Below, piece by piece: positions 36,050 to 48,900 of a stretch of DNA of 64,000 nucleotides. Position numbers and translations under genes: made by a program. Source of the DNA: Sequoia sempervirens (Eukaryota > Streptophyta > Pinopsida > Cupressales > Cupressaceae). How positions within the stretch are numbered: position 1 is the stretch's first letter; the number at the start of each line of letters is the position of its first letter. The stretch spans positions 1 through 64,000 of the forward strand of contig VDFB02321329.1 of assembly GCA_007258455.2 (NCBI GenBank), written 5' to 3'. The notes below the pieces were generated by a model. It searched no databases. It had not been told where the DNA came from and was given only the letters and a program-made list of their open reading frames with translations.

Positions 36050-36750
36050 TGGTGCACGTTCCACCCAACCAAGTGATACCCGAAGGCTCACCCCCCATGC
36101 TAGGAGATAGTAACAAGGATTTTTGGTCAAAACCAACTACCTCTAGTCAAAGGCTAAACATAACTGAGCCGACTCAAAAACCAACAACATCACTTAACAC
36201 ATTACGAAGACTCACAAGACAATACATTGCTTCCAGGTTACATATGACAAGTACACCATTGTACAATACACAATAACTGACTCACAAGCCAACAACATCA
36301 CTAGGAGATAGTAACAAGGATTTCTGGTCAAGACCAACTACCTCTAGCCAAAGGCTAAACATAACTGAACCGACTCAAAAACCAACAACATCACTTAACA
36401 CATTACGAAGACTCACAAGACAATACATTGCTTCCAGGTTACATAGGACAAGTACACCATTGTACAACACACAATAACTGACTCACAAGCCAATGCCAAA
36501 CAACGGAGTATGGTGCACGTTCCACCCAACCAAGTGATACCCAAAGGCTCACCCCCCATGCTAGGAGATAGTAACAAGGATTTTTGGTCAAGACCAACTA
36601 CCTCTAGTCAAAGGCTAAACATAACTGAACCAACTCAAAAACCAACATCACTTAACACATTACGAAGACTCACAAGACAATACATTGCTTCCAGGTTACA
36701 TAGGACAAGTACACCATTGTACAACACACAATAACTGACTAATTGTTGAC
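36050..36750. repeat. Local triplication inside the 5' LTR
   Basis: The stretch found once in the other LTR (about 30580-30835) is present here about three times: 36050-36285, a shortened copy 36286-36490, and 36491-36750. Markers are ctaggagatagtaacaagga, cattgcttccaggttacata and gacaagtacaccatt. The copies differ slightly, so the event happened after, or during, LTR copying. Confidence 0.88.
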
Positions 36751-37989
36751 GTAGGGAGAGTGTCATACATAAATTGCCATGAGTTACCCTAGCTCAACCT
36801 TCCTAGGCTACCGGACCCCCATCATGGGTTACCCTGGCTTGCCTTTACCGGCTGCCGGACCCTCATGCAAAACTATGCGTCTCATCTCATCTCGAGCCTT
36901 AAAACGCATACTTCATGAGAGAGGCATTCATTAACTTTATTAGTGTGAAGTTCCCTATTAATTCTTTTAGATTATCACTTGATTAAACCCTAGGTGAGTT
37001 ACCCTGACACCTCTTTGGGCATCAGACCCCCACAAAGGGCCACTCTCCTACTAACAACATAGGGTTTCGAAACCACCAAACTCTGGGTAGACAAGATGCT
37101 CAAAACTAAAAAAAACCAAATCCAACCTTAACACATAAGGTCACACAACCCGATCGTAGTACTCGGGGAACCATAACATATCACCTAACCCGTTCATGGT
37201 AACTGGGTGATTTAGTCAACTACAACCTCGTGCACTACCCAAAACAAATCCCAAGAGTTGAACCAACATAACAAAGGACCCCACAAAATGAATTCCCTTG
37301 GAAGACTTACAAAACCAAACACCCCATTTTCCCATCAACGCATCGACGGAAACACAACCAATAAGCAATTTAGGAAAATAAATCTAACATAAGGATTTCT
37401 TAAATCCAAATAAGTCAATCACACATTGCACAATTACTTCTAATTTTAAACAATTTAATTCATAGGGCAAGATCCACTCATGACAAATTGTTTAACTCTA
37501 ATGTACATCAATTATACTTTACTTGAAAATAACTAATCTTGTCACAATTTCATTTCCAAGCAATAAGAAATGTAAATCTAGATATTCATCTCTAAACCCT
37601 GATTACAACCAATACTGAAATCAATTCTCCAATAGATAAACAAGTAAAAACGTTTTCATTTTAAAATCAGTATTTGCATCTCTAAAGCAATAAAATGACC
37701 AACAATATATTTAAATAATGACAGCATTATTTAAATCCAAATATTTAAAATAAAACTTTCTTTTTTTTCTTTTCTTTTTTTTTTACTTTCCATCTAATTT
37801 AAATTAAAAACCCAATTATTTAAAATATAATATATAAAAAAAATATTAAATTTTTTTTACAAATTATAAATATAGATATACAATATATATAAATATAATA
37901 CATACATTATAATATATATATATAATATTATACATATATAATATAACTTATATTTATAAATAAATAAATAAATAAAAGAAAGAAATAAC

Positions 37990-38230
37990 CAAGCGGTCGG
38001 TAGGGGTTTCAACCCTACACAGGGGAGGGACGCAGCCCTGCCTCCCTGTGTGGAGGCCGCTGCCTGTGGCAGCGCCTCCCCCACTATGTGGGGAGCGCGG
38101 CCACAGCAGCGTCCTCCACAGGGGGACGACCTTGGCTGCGAACCCCCCATTCGCCATGCCCAAAACAAAAGTTCGAAGAAGAATTCGTTTGGGAAGAAAA
38201 ACGAAAACGCCATGCCTTAGGCGGATTTAA
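37990..38230. other. GC-rich hairpin island in the 5' LTR
   Basis: Equivalent of 32100-32330, with GCGCCTCCCCCAC facing GTGGGGAGCGC near 38082-38108. The stem is kept although several bases differ from the other LTR. Confidence 0.65.
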
Positions 38231-39929
38231 ATCTCAAAACAAAATTTACCAGATTTCAAACTCAAACAAATATATATAAATACATATATACTTTATATAT
38301 ATATGTATATTTTTCTCAAATATTCATACATATATATATTATATATACAAGTTTATTTACTTACAAACAAATTGAAGAAACTTTTCTCACATAATCAACA
38401 TACCAATTCTTGATTTTTAAAACAAATAATTTGCCAAAACAAATTTTTGTGAAAAGGTTTTGAGTTTCTAAACCATTTCAAACCTTTCCTAAGATCTTAA
38501 CAGTGGTTTCATTTCAAATTTTGCAACCAGATTAAGATGTAAATCTTTTCCAATAGCATGTAAACATCTGTAAAAAAAAAATTCAAAATGAAAACAAAAC
38601 AAGAAAAGAAAACCTAGATTTTTTTTCCTCCCAAGGCTTGAAGTCCTTCAATGGAGGTTTGCCTTTTCTTTTCCAATTCAGCTTCACCAATTTTCAATCC
38701 CAAGGCTTGAAGTCCTTCAATGGAGGTTTTCCTTTTCTTTTCCACTTCAGCTTCACCAATTTTCAATCCTTTCTTCCCCCAATTTTCTTCTAAGAATTTC
38801 AATCCAAGTTTGCTCTCCAAAATTCCAAAATTAAAATTTTCAAAATAAACATGAATTACCTTATGCAATTCCTTCCCCAAATTTGTCAAAGCCCTAAAAA
38901 TGGACTCACCCACCAAAACTTATTGCTAAAAATGGAGATATTTTTATTTTTTTAATTCTTTTAAAACAATTCATATTTCAAATGTAATTTGCATAATACC
39001 ATATAAAGATAAAAATCTATTTACAACCCCAAAGGCAATTAAATTTCTTTAACCAAATGAATTTAACCATTCACAAATAAAATTCTTTACAACTTCTATT
39101 TCTAAAAGTAAAATATAAAGCTTAATTCTATTTTTTTTTATTTAATCCAAAATCCAAAGATGCCAACCCAACCAATTTGATTTAATTTATCCTTGTTAAT
39201 TTAATTAGTCAATAAAATAACCTAATTCAAAATTAGATTATTTTATTAATTAAATTAAATTAATTAATTAATCACTAACTTCCCAATATTTCAATAAGAC
39301 AAAACAATAATCATTTATAAATTTCAAAAGCCATTTAATCCCTTTTAACTTGCAATTTTAAATATAAAGCCAAAGGGGAAACTAACAACATAAACACTGA
39401 ACCTGACTAAAACTGACGACACACTATGGCTAGGGTGATGGTTTGACACAGAAAACCTAGTTACTATCTCCTAATCGAGACTGTTGGTCGATGGACATGC
39501 TCAAACCTGTGAAATCAGGTGGAGTCGATGTCCTGTACCTGCATCCTGCACACAATACGAGTGTCGAAACATGCATATAATATATTAAAACACACCGTGA
39601 AAAAGGGAATCGCGGAATCACAGGGCACTCGCATGCGAGTGATGTGATCCCTTCCCCTTCACCAATACAATATAGCTAATTGAAACATCTAAAATCCATG
39701 ATATAATCGAAAGTGTAAAGCATCATTAATCCACATACATGCTAATCTAATCCATGACATGCAATAATAATAATGACCAAATAACATACCATCACACCAA
39801 AACATAATGTTTACATCGCTTACAATTAGCGGTCAAAAGTAACCAAGTTCCACAAACAAAGTGATAACAAAATAAACATACATAGAGAAATATTGTTCGA
39901 TCAAAAGAGCAAAATGGAGGGGTGTTACA

Positions 39930-42900
39930 TGTGTGTTGTGCTTGGTCGTAGAGATACCCTTGAATCAATAAAAAAGGTTTATATTGGAATATTTTGATTA
40001 ACTGGAAGCTAATTTACAAAAAAATCATAATGTGATTTTAGTGTACCTGTTACATACATCCTAGGGTGACAAGTTTTTCCCTATCATGACACCCTTTCTC
40101 AACCCCAACTTGGCAAAATATAAGACCAAGGCGGGTTGCGTGTTGTGCTTGGTCGTAGAGATACTTTGAATCAATAAAAAAAACAAAGAAAAAGTTTATA
40201 TATTTTTATTGTTTTTGAAATGGATTTAGATTGAAATATTTTAATTAATTGGAGGCCAATTTACAAAAAAATCATAATGCGATTTTAGTCTACATGTTAG
40301 ATACATCCTTAGTAGACTAGTTTTGCCCTAGCTTGACACCACTTTTCGACCCCAACTTGGCAGATTGTAAGACCAAAGTAAGGCACGTTGCGTGTTATGC
40401 TTGGTCATGTTATTTTTGGTCGTCAGGATATATTTTGAGTTCATATATTTTGACAAGTATTGCCCTAGCATGACACCCCTTCTCGATCCCAACTTGGCAA
40501 AATATAACACCAAGGCGGGTTGTGTGTTATGCCTAGTCATATAGATACTTTGAATCAATAAAAAAAAACAAAGAAAGAGTTCATATCTTTTTATCATTTT
40601 TGAAATGGATTTAGATTGGAATATTTTAATTAATTAGAGGCCAATTTACAAAAAAAATCAGAATGTGATTTTAATGTACATGTTAGATACATCCTTAGTA
40701 GACTAGTCTTGTCCTAACTTGACACCACTTTCCGACCCCAACTTGGCAGAATGTAAGACCAAAGTAAGGCAGGTTGCATGTTATGCTTGGTCGTCGGGAT
40801 ATATTTTGAGTTAATAAAAAAAAGAGTTCATACCTTGTTATCATTTTTGAAATGGGTTTAGATTGGAATATATTTTGATTAATTAGAAGTCAAAAAATCA
40901 TAATGTGATTTTAGTGTACTTGTTACATGCATATTCATGGGACTAGTCTCACTCTAACATGACACGCCTTCTCGACCCCAACTTGACAAAATGTAACACC
41001 AAGGTAAGGCGGGTTGTGTGTTGCACTTGGTCGTGGAGATGTCAATAAAAAAAAAATAGTTCATACTTTTTTATCATTTTTGAAAGGGGTTTATAGATAG
41101 AAATATTTTGATTAATTGAACGCCAATTTATAAATAAATCATAATGTGATTTTAGTGTACCTAATGCATACATCCTAATGGGACTAGTCTTGTTCTAGCG
41201 TGACGCACCTTCCTGAACCCAACTTGGCAGAATGTAAGACCAAAGTAAGGCGAGTTGTGTGTTGTGCTTGGACATAGGGATACCCTTGGGTCAATAAAAA
41301 AAAGTACTTGATACCTTTTCATCATTTTTGAAATGGTTTAGATTGAAATATTTTGATCAATTGGAAGTCAATTTACAAAAAAAATCATAATGTGATTTTA
41401 AATTACAAAAAAATAGCCTCGCCCTAGCGTGACACCCCTTACCGACCCCAACTTTGTAGATTGTAAGACCAAGGTAAGAAGGTTTGTGTGTTGTGCTTGG
41501 TCGTAGGGATACCCCTGAATCAATAAAAAAGGAATAAATAGTTGATATTTTTTATCATTTTTCAAAGAGATGTAGATTCAAATATTTTGATTAATTGGAA
41601 GCCAATTTACAAAAAAAACATAATGTAATTTTAATGTACCTGTTAGATACATGTTACATACATCCTCAGATGACTAGTTTCACCCTGGTGTGACACCCCT
41701 TCTCGACCCCAACTTGGCAGAATGTAAGACTAAGGTAAAGTGGGTTGTGTGTTGTGTTTAGTCTTAGATATACGTTAATTAATTAAAAACAAAAAAAAAG
41801 AGTTCATACATTTTTATCGTTTTTGAAATGGGTTTAAATCAAACTATTTTGATTTATTGGAAGTCAATTTACAAAAAAATTATAGTGTGATTTTAGTGTA
41901 CTTGTTATATACATCCTTAGTAGACTAGTCTTGCCCTAGCTTGACACCACTTTCCAAGCCTAACTTGGCAGAATGTAAGACCAAAGTAAGGTAGGTTGCG
42001 TATTATGCTTGGTCGTTGGGATATCTTGAGTCAATAAAAAAGAAAAAGTTAATACATTTTTATCATTTTTGAAATGGGTTTAGATTGAAATATGTTTTGA
42101 TTAATTAGAAAACTAGAAAAAATCATAATTTGATTTTAGTGTACCAGTTACCTACATACTTAGGGGACTAGTCTCGCCCTCGCGTGACACCCTTTCCCAA
42201 CCCCAACTTGGCAGAATGTAAGACCAAGGTAAGGCAGGTTAAGGTAAGGCAAGTTGTGTGTTACACTTGGTCGTGGAAATATCCTGAAGTCAATAAAAAA
42301 AAATTAGTTGATACATTTTTATCGTTTTTGAAAGGGGTTTAGATTGAATTTTTTTGACTAATTGGAAATCAATTTACAAAAAAATCATATTGCGATTTTA
42401 GTGTGCCTGTTACATATATCTTTAGGGGACGTGTCTCATCCTAGCGTGACACCCCTTCCTGACACCAATTTGGCAGAATGTAAGACTAAGGTAAGTTGGG
42501 TTGTGTGTTGTTCTTGGACGTAGAGATATCTTTGAGTCAATAAAATAAATAAATAGTTGATACCTTTTATCATTTTTGAAAGGGTTTATATTGAAGTATT
42601 TCGATTAATTGGAGAACAATTTAATAAAAAAATCATAATGTGATTTTAATACACATGTTATATACATCCTTTGGGGACTAGTCTCGCCCTAGCGTGACAC
42701 CCCTTCCCGACCCCAACTTGGCAAAATCTAAGACTAAAGTAAGGCGGGTTGTGTGTTGTGTTTGGACGTAGAGATAGCCTAAGTCAATAAAAAGAAAAAT
42801 TGTTATACCATTTTATCATTTTTGAAAGGGTTTAGATTGAAATATTTTGATTAATTGGAGACCAATTTACAAAAAAATCATAATGTGATTGTAGTTTACA

Positions 42901-45900
42901 TGTTATATACATCCTCAAGGGACTAGTCTCACGCTTGCATGAAAACCCCACCCAACCCCAACTTGGTAGATTGTAAGACAAAGGTAAGGCAGTTTGCATG
43001 TTGTGCTTGGTCGTAGCGATACCCCTGAATCAATAAAGAAAGAATAAATAGTTGATATTTTTTTATTATTTTTGAAAGAGGTTTAGATTGAAATATTTTG
43101 ATTAATTGGAGGCCAATTTACAAAAAATTCATAGTGTAATTTTAATGTACATGTTACATACATACTCAAATGACTAGTTTCCCCCTGGTGTGACACCCCT
43201 TCCTGACTGCAACTTGGCAGAATGTATAACTAAAAAATAATGGGTTGTGTGTTGTGTTTAGTCATAAAGATACATTAATTAATAAAAAACAAAAAAAGAG
43301 TTTGTACATTCTTATCATTTTTGAAATGGGTTTAAATTGAAATGTTTTGATTAATTGGAGGTCAATTTACAAAAAAATTATAATGTGATTTTAGTGTACC
43401 TATTAGACACATCCCTAGTAGACTAGTCTTGTCGTTACTTGACACCACTTTCCGGCCCCAACTTGGCAGAATGTAAAACCAAAGTAAGGTAGGTTGTGTT
43501 ATTGTTGGTCGTCAGAATATTTTGAGTCAATAAAAAAAGAAAGAATTAATATTTTTTATCATTTTGGAAATGGGTTTAAATTGAAATATGTTTTGACTAA
43601 TTAGAAGCCAGAAAATAATAATAATGTGATTTTATTGTACCTATTGCATACATACTTAAGGGACTAGTCTCGCCCTAGCGTGACACCCTTTTCTCAACCC
43701 TAACTTGGCAGAATGTAAGACCAAGGTAAGTTAGGTTGCGTGTTACACTTGGTCATGGAAATATCTTTGAATCAATAAAAAAGGAATAGTTGATACATTT
43801 TTATCTTTTTTGAAAGGGTTTAGATTGAAATATTTTGATTAATTAGAAATGAATTTACAAAAAAATCATAATGTGATTTTTGTGTACCTGTTACATATAT
43901 CATTAGGGGACTTGTCTCATCCTAACATGACACCCCTTCCTGACCCCAACTTGGCAGAATGTAAAACCAAGGTAAGGCGGGTTGTCTGTTGTGCTTGGAT
44001 GTAGGGATATCCTGAATCATTAAAAAAAACTAGTTGATACCTTTTTTTATCATTTTTCAAAGGTTTTAGATTGAAATATTTCGATTAATTGGAGACCAAT
44101 TTACTAAAAAATTCATAATGTGATTTTAGTATGCATGTTATATACATTCTCAGCGGACTAGTTTTGTCCTAATGTACACCCCTTCCCAACCCCAACTTGG
44201 CAGAATGTAAGACCAAGATAAGGCGGGTTGTGTGTTGTGTTTGGGTGTAGGGATACCCCGAGTCAATAATTTTTTTTTTGTTATACCTTTTAATCATTTT
44301 TGAAAGGTTTTAGATTGAAATATTTTGATTAATAGGAGACTAATTTACAAAGAATTCATAATGTGATTTTAGTATACATGTTATATATATCCTCAGGGAC
44401 TAATCTAGCCCTAGCGTGACACCCCTTTTATACCCCAACTTGACAGATTGTAAAACCAAGTTAAAGGCGGTTTGCATGTTGTGCTTGGTGATAAGGATAC
44501 CCTTGAATCAATAAAAAAGGAATAAATAGTTGATATTGTTTTTATCATTTTTGAAAGAGGTTTAGATTGAAATATTTTGATTAATTGGAGGCTGATTTAC
44601 AAAAAAATCATAATGTAATTTTAATGTACATGTTACAGACATCCGCAGATGACTAGTTTCACCTTGGTGTGACACCTCTTCTCGATCACAACTTGGCAGA
44701 ATGAATAACTAAAAAAAAATGGGTTGTGTGTTGTGTTTAGTCGTAGAGATATGTTAATTAATAAAAAACAAAAAAAGAGTTCATACATTTTTATCATTTT
44801 TGAAATGGGTTTAAATCGAAATATTTTGATTAATTGGAGGTCAATTTACAAAAAAAATATAATGTGATTTCAATGTACCTGTTAGATACATCCTTAGTAG
44901 ACTACTCTTACCCTAACTTGACACCACTTTTCGACCCCAACTTGGTAGAATGTAAGACCGAATAAGGAAATTTGCGTGTTATTGTTGGTCGTCGGGATAT
45001 TTTAAGTCATTAATAAAGAAAGAAATAATACTTTCTATCATTTTTGAAATGTGTTTATATTGAAATTGGTTTTGATTAATTCAAAGCTAGAAAAAAATCA
45101 TAATGTGATTTTAGTGTACCTATTACGTACGTACTTAGAGTACTAGTCTCACCCTAGTGTGACACCCTTTCCCAACCCCAACTTGGCAGAATGTAAGACC
45201 AAGGTAAGGCGGGTTGTGTGTTGCACTTGGTCGTAGAGATATCTCAGTCAATAAAAAAAGAAATAGTTGATACATTTTTATCATTTTTGAAAGGGTTTAA
45301 ATTGATATATTTTGATTAATTAGAAATCAATATACAAAAAATCATTATGTAATTTTAGTATACCTGCTACATATATCTTTAAAGGACTTGTCTCGTCCTA
45401 GCGTGACACCCCTTCCCAACCCCAACTTGGCAAAATGTAAGACCAAGGTAAGGTCGGTTGCGTGTTGTGCTTGGGTGTATGGATAATCTCGAGTCAAAAA
45501 AAATAAACAATTGATACCTTTTTATCATTTTTGAAAGTGTTTAAATTGAAATATTTGGAATAATTGGAGACCAATTTACCAAAAAAAATTATAATGTGAT
45601 TTTAGTACGCATCTTATATATATCCTCAGGGACTAGTCTCGCCCAAGCATGACACCCCTTCTCGACCCCTACTTCCAACTTAGCAGAATGTGAGATCAAT
45701 GTAACGTGGGTTGTGTGTTGTGTTTGGACGTAGGGATACCCCGAGTCAATAAAATAAATAAATTGTTATACATTTTTATCATTTTTCAAAGGGTTTAGAT
45801 TGAAATATTTTGATTAATTGGAGACCAATTTACAAAAAGTTCATAATATGATTTTAGTATACATGTTATATACATCCTAAAAGGAGTAGTCTTGCCTAGC

Positions 45901-48900
45901 GTGACACCCCTTCCCGACCCCAATTTGGAAAATTGTAAGACCAAGGTAAGGAAGGTTTGTGTGTTGCGCTTGGTCATAGGGATACCCTGAATCAATAAAA
46001 AATGAATAAATAATTGATATTTTTTATCGTTTTTGAAAAAAAAATTAGATTGAAATATTTTGATTAATTGGAGGCCAATTTACAAAAAAATCATAATGTA
46101 ATTTTAATGTACCTATTAGACACATGTTACATACATCTTCAGATGACTAGTTTCACCTTGGAGTGACACCCCTTCCCGACTCCAACTTGGCAAAATGTAA
46201 GACTAAGGTAAACCGGGTTGTGTGTTGTGTTTAGTTGTAGAGATACGTAAATTAATAAAAAAACAAAAAACAAAAAATTCATGCATTTTTATTATTTTTG
46301 AAATGGGTTTAAATCGGAAAATTTTGAATAAATGGGTCAATTTACAAAAAAAATTATAATTTGATTTTAGTGTACCTGTTAGATACATCCTTGGTAGACT
46401 AGTCTTGCCCTAGCTTAACACCACTTTCTGACCCCAACTTGGCAGAATGTTGCGTGTTATGCTTGGTTGTCGAGATATTTTGAGTCAATAAAAAAAAGAG
46501 TTAATATTTTTTTATCATTTTTGAAATGGGTTTAGATTGAAATATGTTTTGATTAATTAGAAAACCAGAAAAAATCATAATGTGATTTTAGTGTATCGGT
46601 TACGTACATACTTAGGGGACTAGTCTTTCCCTAGCGTGACAACATTTCCCAACCCCAACTTGGAAGAATGTAAGACTAAGGTAAGGCGGGTTGTGTGTTG
46701 CACTTGGTCCTGGAAATATATCCTAAAGTCAATAAAAATGGAAAAAGTTTGTGCATTTTTATCGTTTTTAAAATGGGTTTAGATTGAAATATTTTGACTA
46801 ATAGAAAATCGATTTACAAAAAAATCACAATTTGATTTTAGTGTACCTATTACATATATATTTATGGGGTGTGTCTCATCCTAGCATGACACCTCTTCCT
46901 TACACCAACTTGGCAAAATATAAGACCAAGGTAAAGTGGGTTGTGTGTTGTGTTTGGACGTAAAGATATTTTTGAGCCAATAAAATAAATAAATAGTTGA
47001 TACTTTTTTATCATTTTTGAAAGAGTTTATATTGACATATTTCAACTAATTGAAGACCAATTTGCTAAAAAATTCATAATGTGATTTTAATACACATGTT
47101 ATATACATCCTCAAGGGACTCGTCTCGCCCTAGCGTGACACCCCTTCTCGACCCCAACTTGGCATAATGGAATACCAAGGTAAGGTTGGTTATGTGTTGT
47201 GTTTGGACATAGGGATACCCTAAGTCAATAAAAACAATAAATTGTTATACTTTTTTATCATTTTTGAAATGGTTTAGATTGAAATATTTTGATTACTTAG
47301 AGACCAATTTACAAAAAAATCATAATGTGATTTTAGTATACATGTTGTATACATCCTCAAGGGACTAGTCTTGCCCTAGCATGACAACCCTTCCCGACCC
47401 CAACTTGGCAAATTGTAAGATAAAGGTAAGGTGGTTTATGTTTTGTGCTTGGTCATAGGGACACCCTTGAATCAATAAAAAAGGAATAAATAGTTGATAT
47501 TTTTTATCGTTTTTGAAAAAGGTTTAGATTGAACTATTTTGATTAATTAGAGGCCAATTTACAGAAAACTCATAATGTGACCCCATCTTGGTAGAATGTA
47601 AGACTAAGTTAAGTGAGTTGTGTGTAGCGTTTAGTTGTAGAGATATGTTAATTAATAAAAAACAAAAGAAGTTCATACATTTTTATCGTTTTTGAAATGG
47701 GTTTAATTCGAAATATTTTGATTAATTGGAAGTCAATTTACAAAAATAAATATAATGTGATTTTAGTGTACCTGTTAGATACATCCTTAGTAGACTAGTT
47801 TTTCCCTAGCACCACTTTCCGACTCCAACTTGGCAGAATGTAAGACAAAAGTAAGGCAAGTTGCGTGTTATGCTTGGTCGTTGGGATATTTTGAGTCAAT
47901 AAGAAAAGAGTTATTACTTTTTTATCATTTTTGAAATGGGTTTATATTGAAATATGTTTTGATTAATTAGAAGCCAGAAAAAAATCATAATGTGATTTTA
48001 GTGTACCTATTATGTACATACTTATGGGACTAGTCTCGCCTTAGCGTGACACCATTTTTTCTCAACCCCAAATTGGCATAATGTAAGACCAAGTTAACGC
48101 AGGTTGTGTGTTGCACTTGGTCGTGGAGATATCTCTTAATCAATAAAAAAAGAATAGTTGATACATTTTTATCATTTTTAAAAGGGTTTAGATTGAAATA
48201 TTTTGATTAATTAGAAATCAATTTACAAAAAAATCATAATGTGATTTTTGTGTACATGTTACATATATCATTAGGGGACTTGTCTCGTCCTAGCCTTACA
48301 CCTCTTTTTGACCCAAACTTGGCAGAATGTAAGACCAAGATAAGGTGGATTGTGTGTTGGGCTTGGACGTAGTGATATCCCTAAGTCAATAAAAAAAATA
48401 GTTGATACTTTTTTTATCATTTTTGAATGGTTTTAGATTGAAATATTTTGATTAATTGGAAACCAATTTACAAAAAAATCATAATGTGATTTTAGAATAC
48501 ATGTTATATATATCCTCATGGACTAATCTCGCCCTAGCGTGATACCCCTTCTCAACCCCAACTTGGAAAATTGTAAGACCAAAGTAAGGAGGTTTGCGTG
48601 TTGTGTTTGGTCATAGGGATACCCCTGAATCAATAAAAAAGGAATAAATAGTTGATACTTTTTTTATCATTTTTGAAAGAGGTTTAGATTGAAATATTTT
48701 GATTAATTGGAGGCCAATTTACAAAAAAATTATAATGTAATTTTAATGTACATTTACATACATCCTCAGATGACTAGTTTAACCTTGGTGTGACTCCTCT
48801 TCCCGACCGCAACTTGGCATAATGTATAACAAAAAAAAAAGGTTGTGTGTTGTGTTTAGTCATAGAGATATGTTAATTAATAAAAAGTAAAAAAAGAGTT

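Larger units (their letters stand above)
30099..39929 (-). mobile_element. TR-GAG-type non-autonomous LTR retrotransposon with giant LTRs
   Basis: Complete element of 9831 bp in minus orientation: 5' LTR 35566-39929, PBS 35551-35563, gag pseudogene 34077-35441, PPT 34004-34017, 3' LTR 30099-34003. The internal region is only 1562 bp and contains gag but no protease, RT, RNase H or integrase. LTRs begin TGTAACACCCC and end GGGGCATTACA (minus sense). It sits inside a satellite monomer with 5-bp flanks TGCGT (30094-30098) and TGTGT (39930-39934); joining the flanks restores a normal monomer. The LTRs are near-identical apart from indels, which points to a fairly recent insertion. It would need enzymes from a related full element. 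Confidence 0.9.
35566..39929 (-). repeat. 5' LTR (4364 bp)
   Basis: Partner of 30099-34003. About 460 bp longer because of a local triplication (36050-36750) and a roughly 64-bp duplication (about 38635-38760, aggcttgaagtccttcaatgg twice), partly offset by loss of the TA run. Ends TGTTACA at 39929, followed by TGTGT and satellite. Confidence 0.9.
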
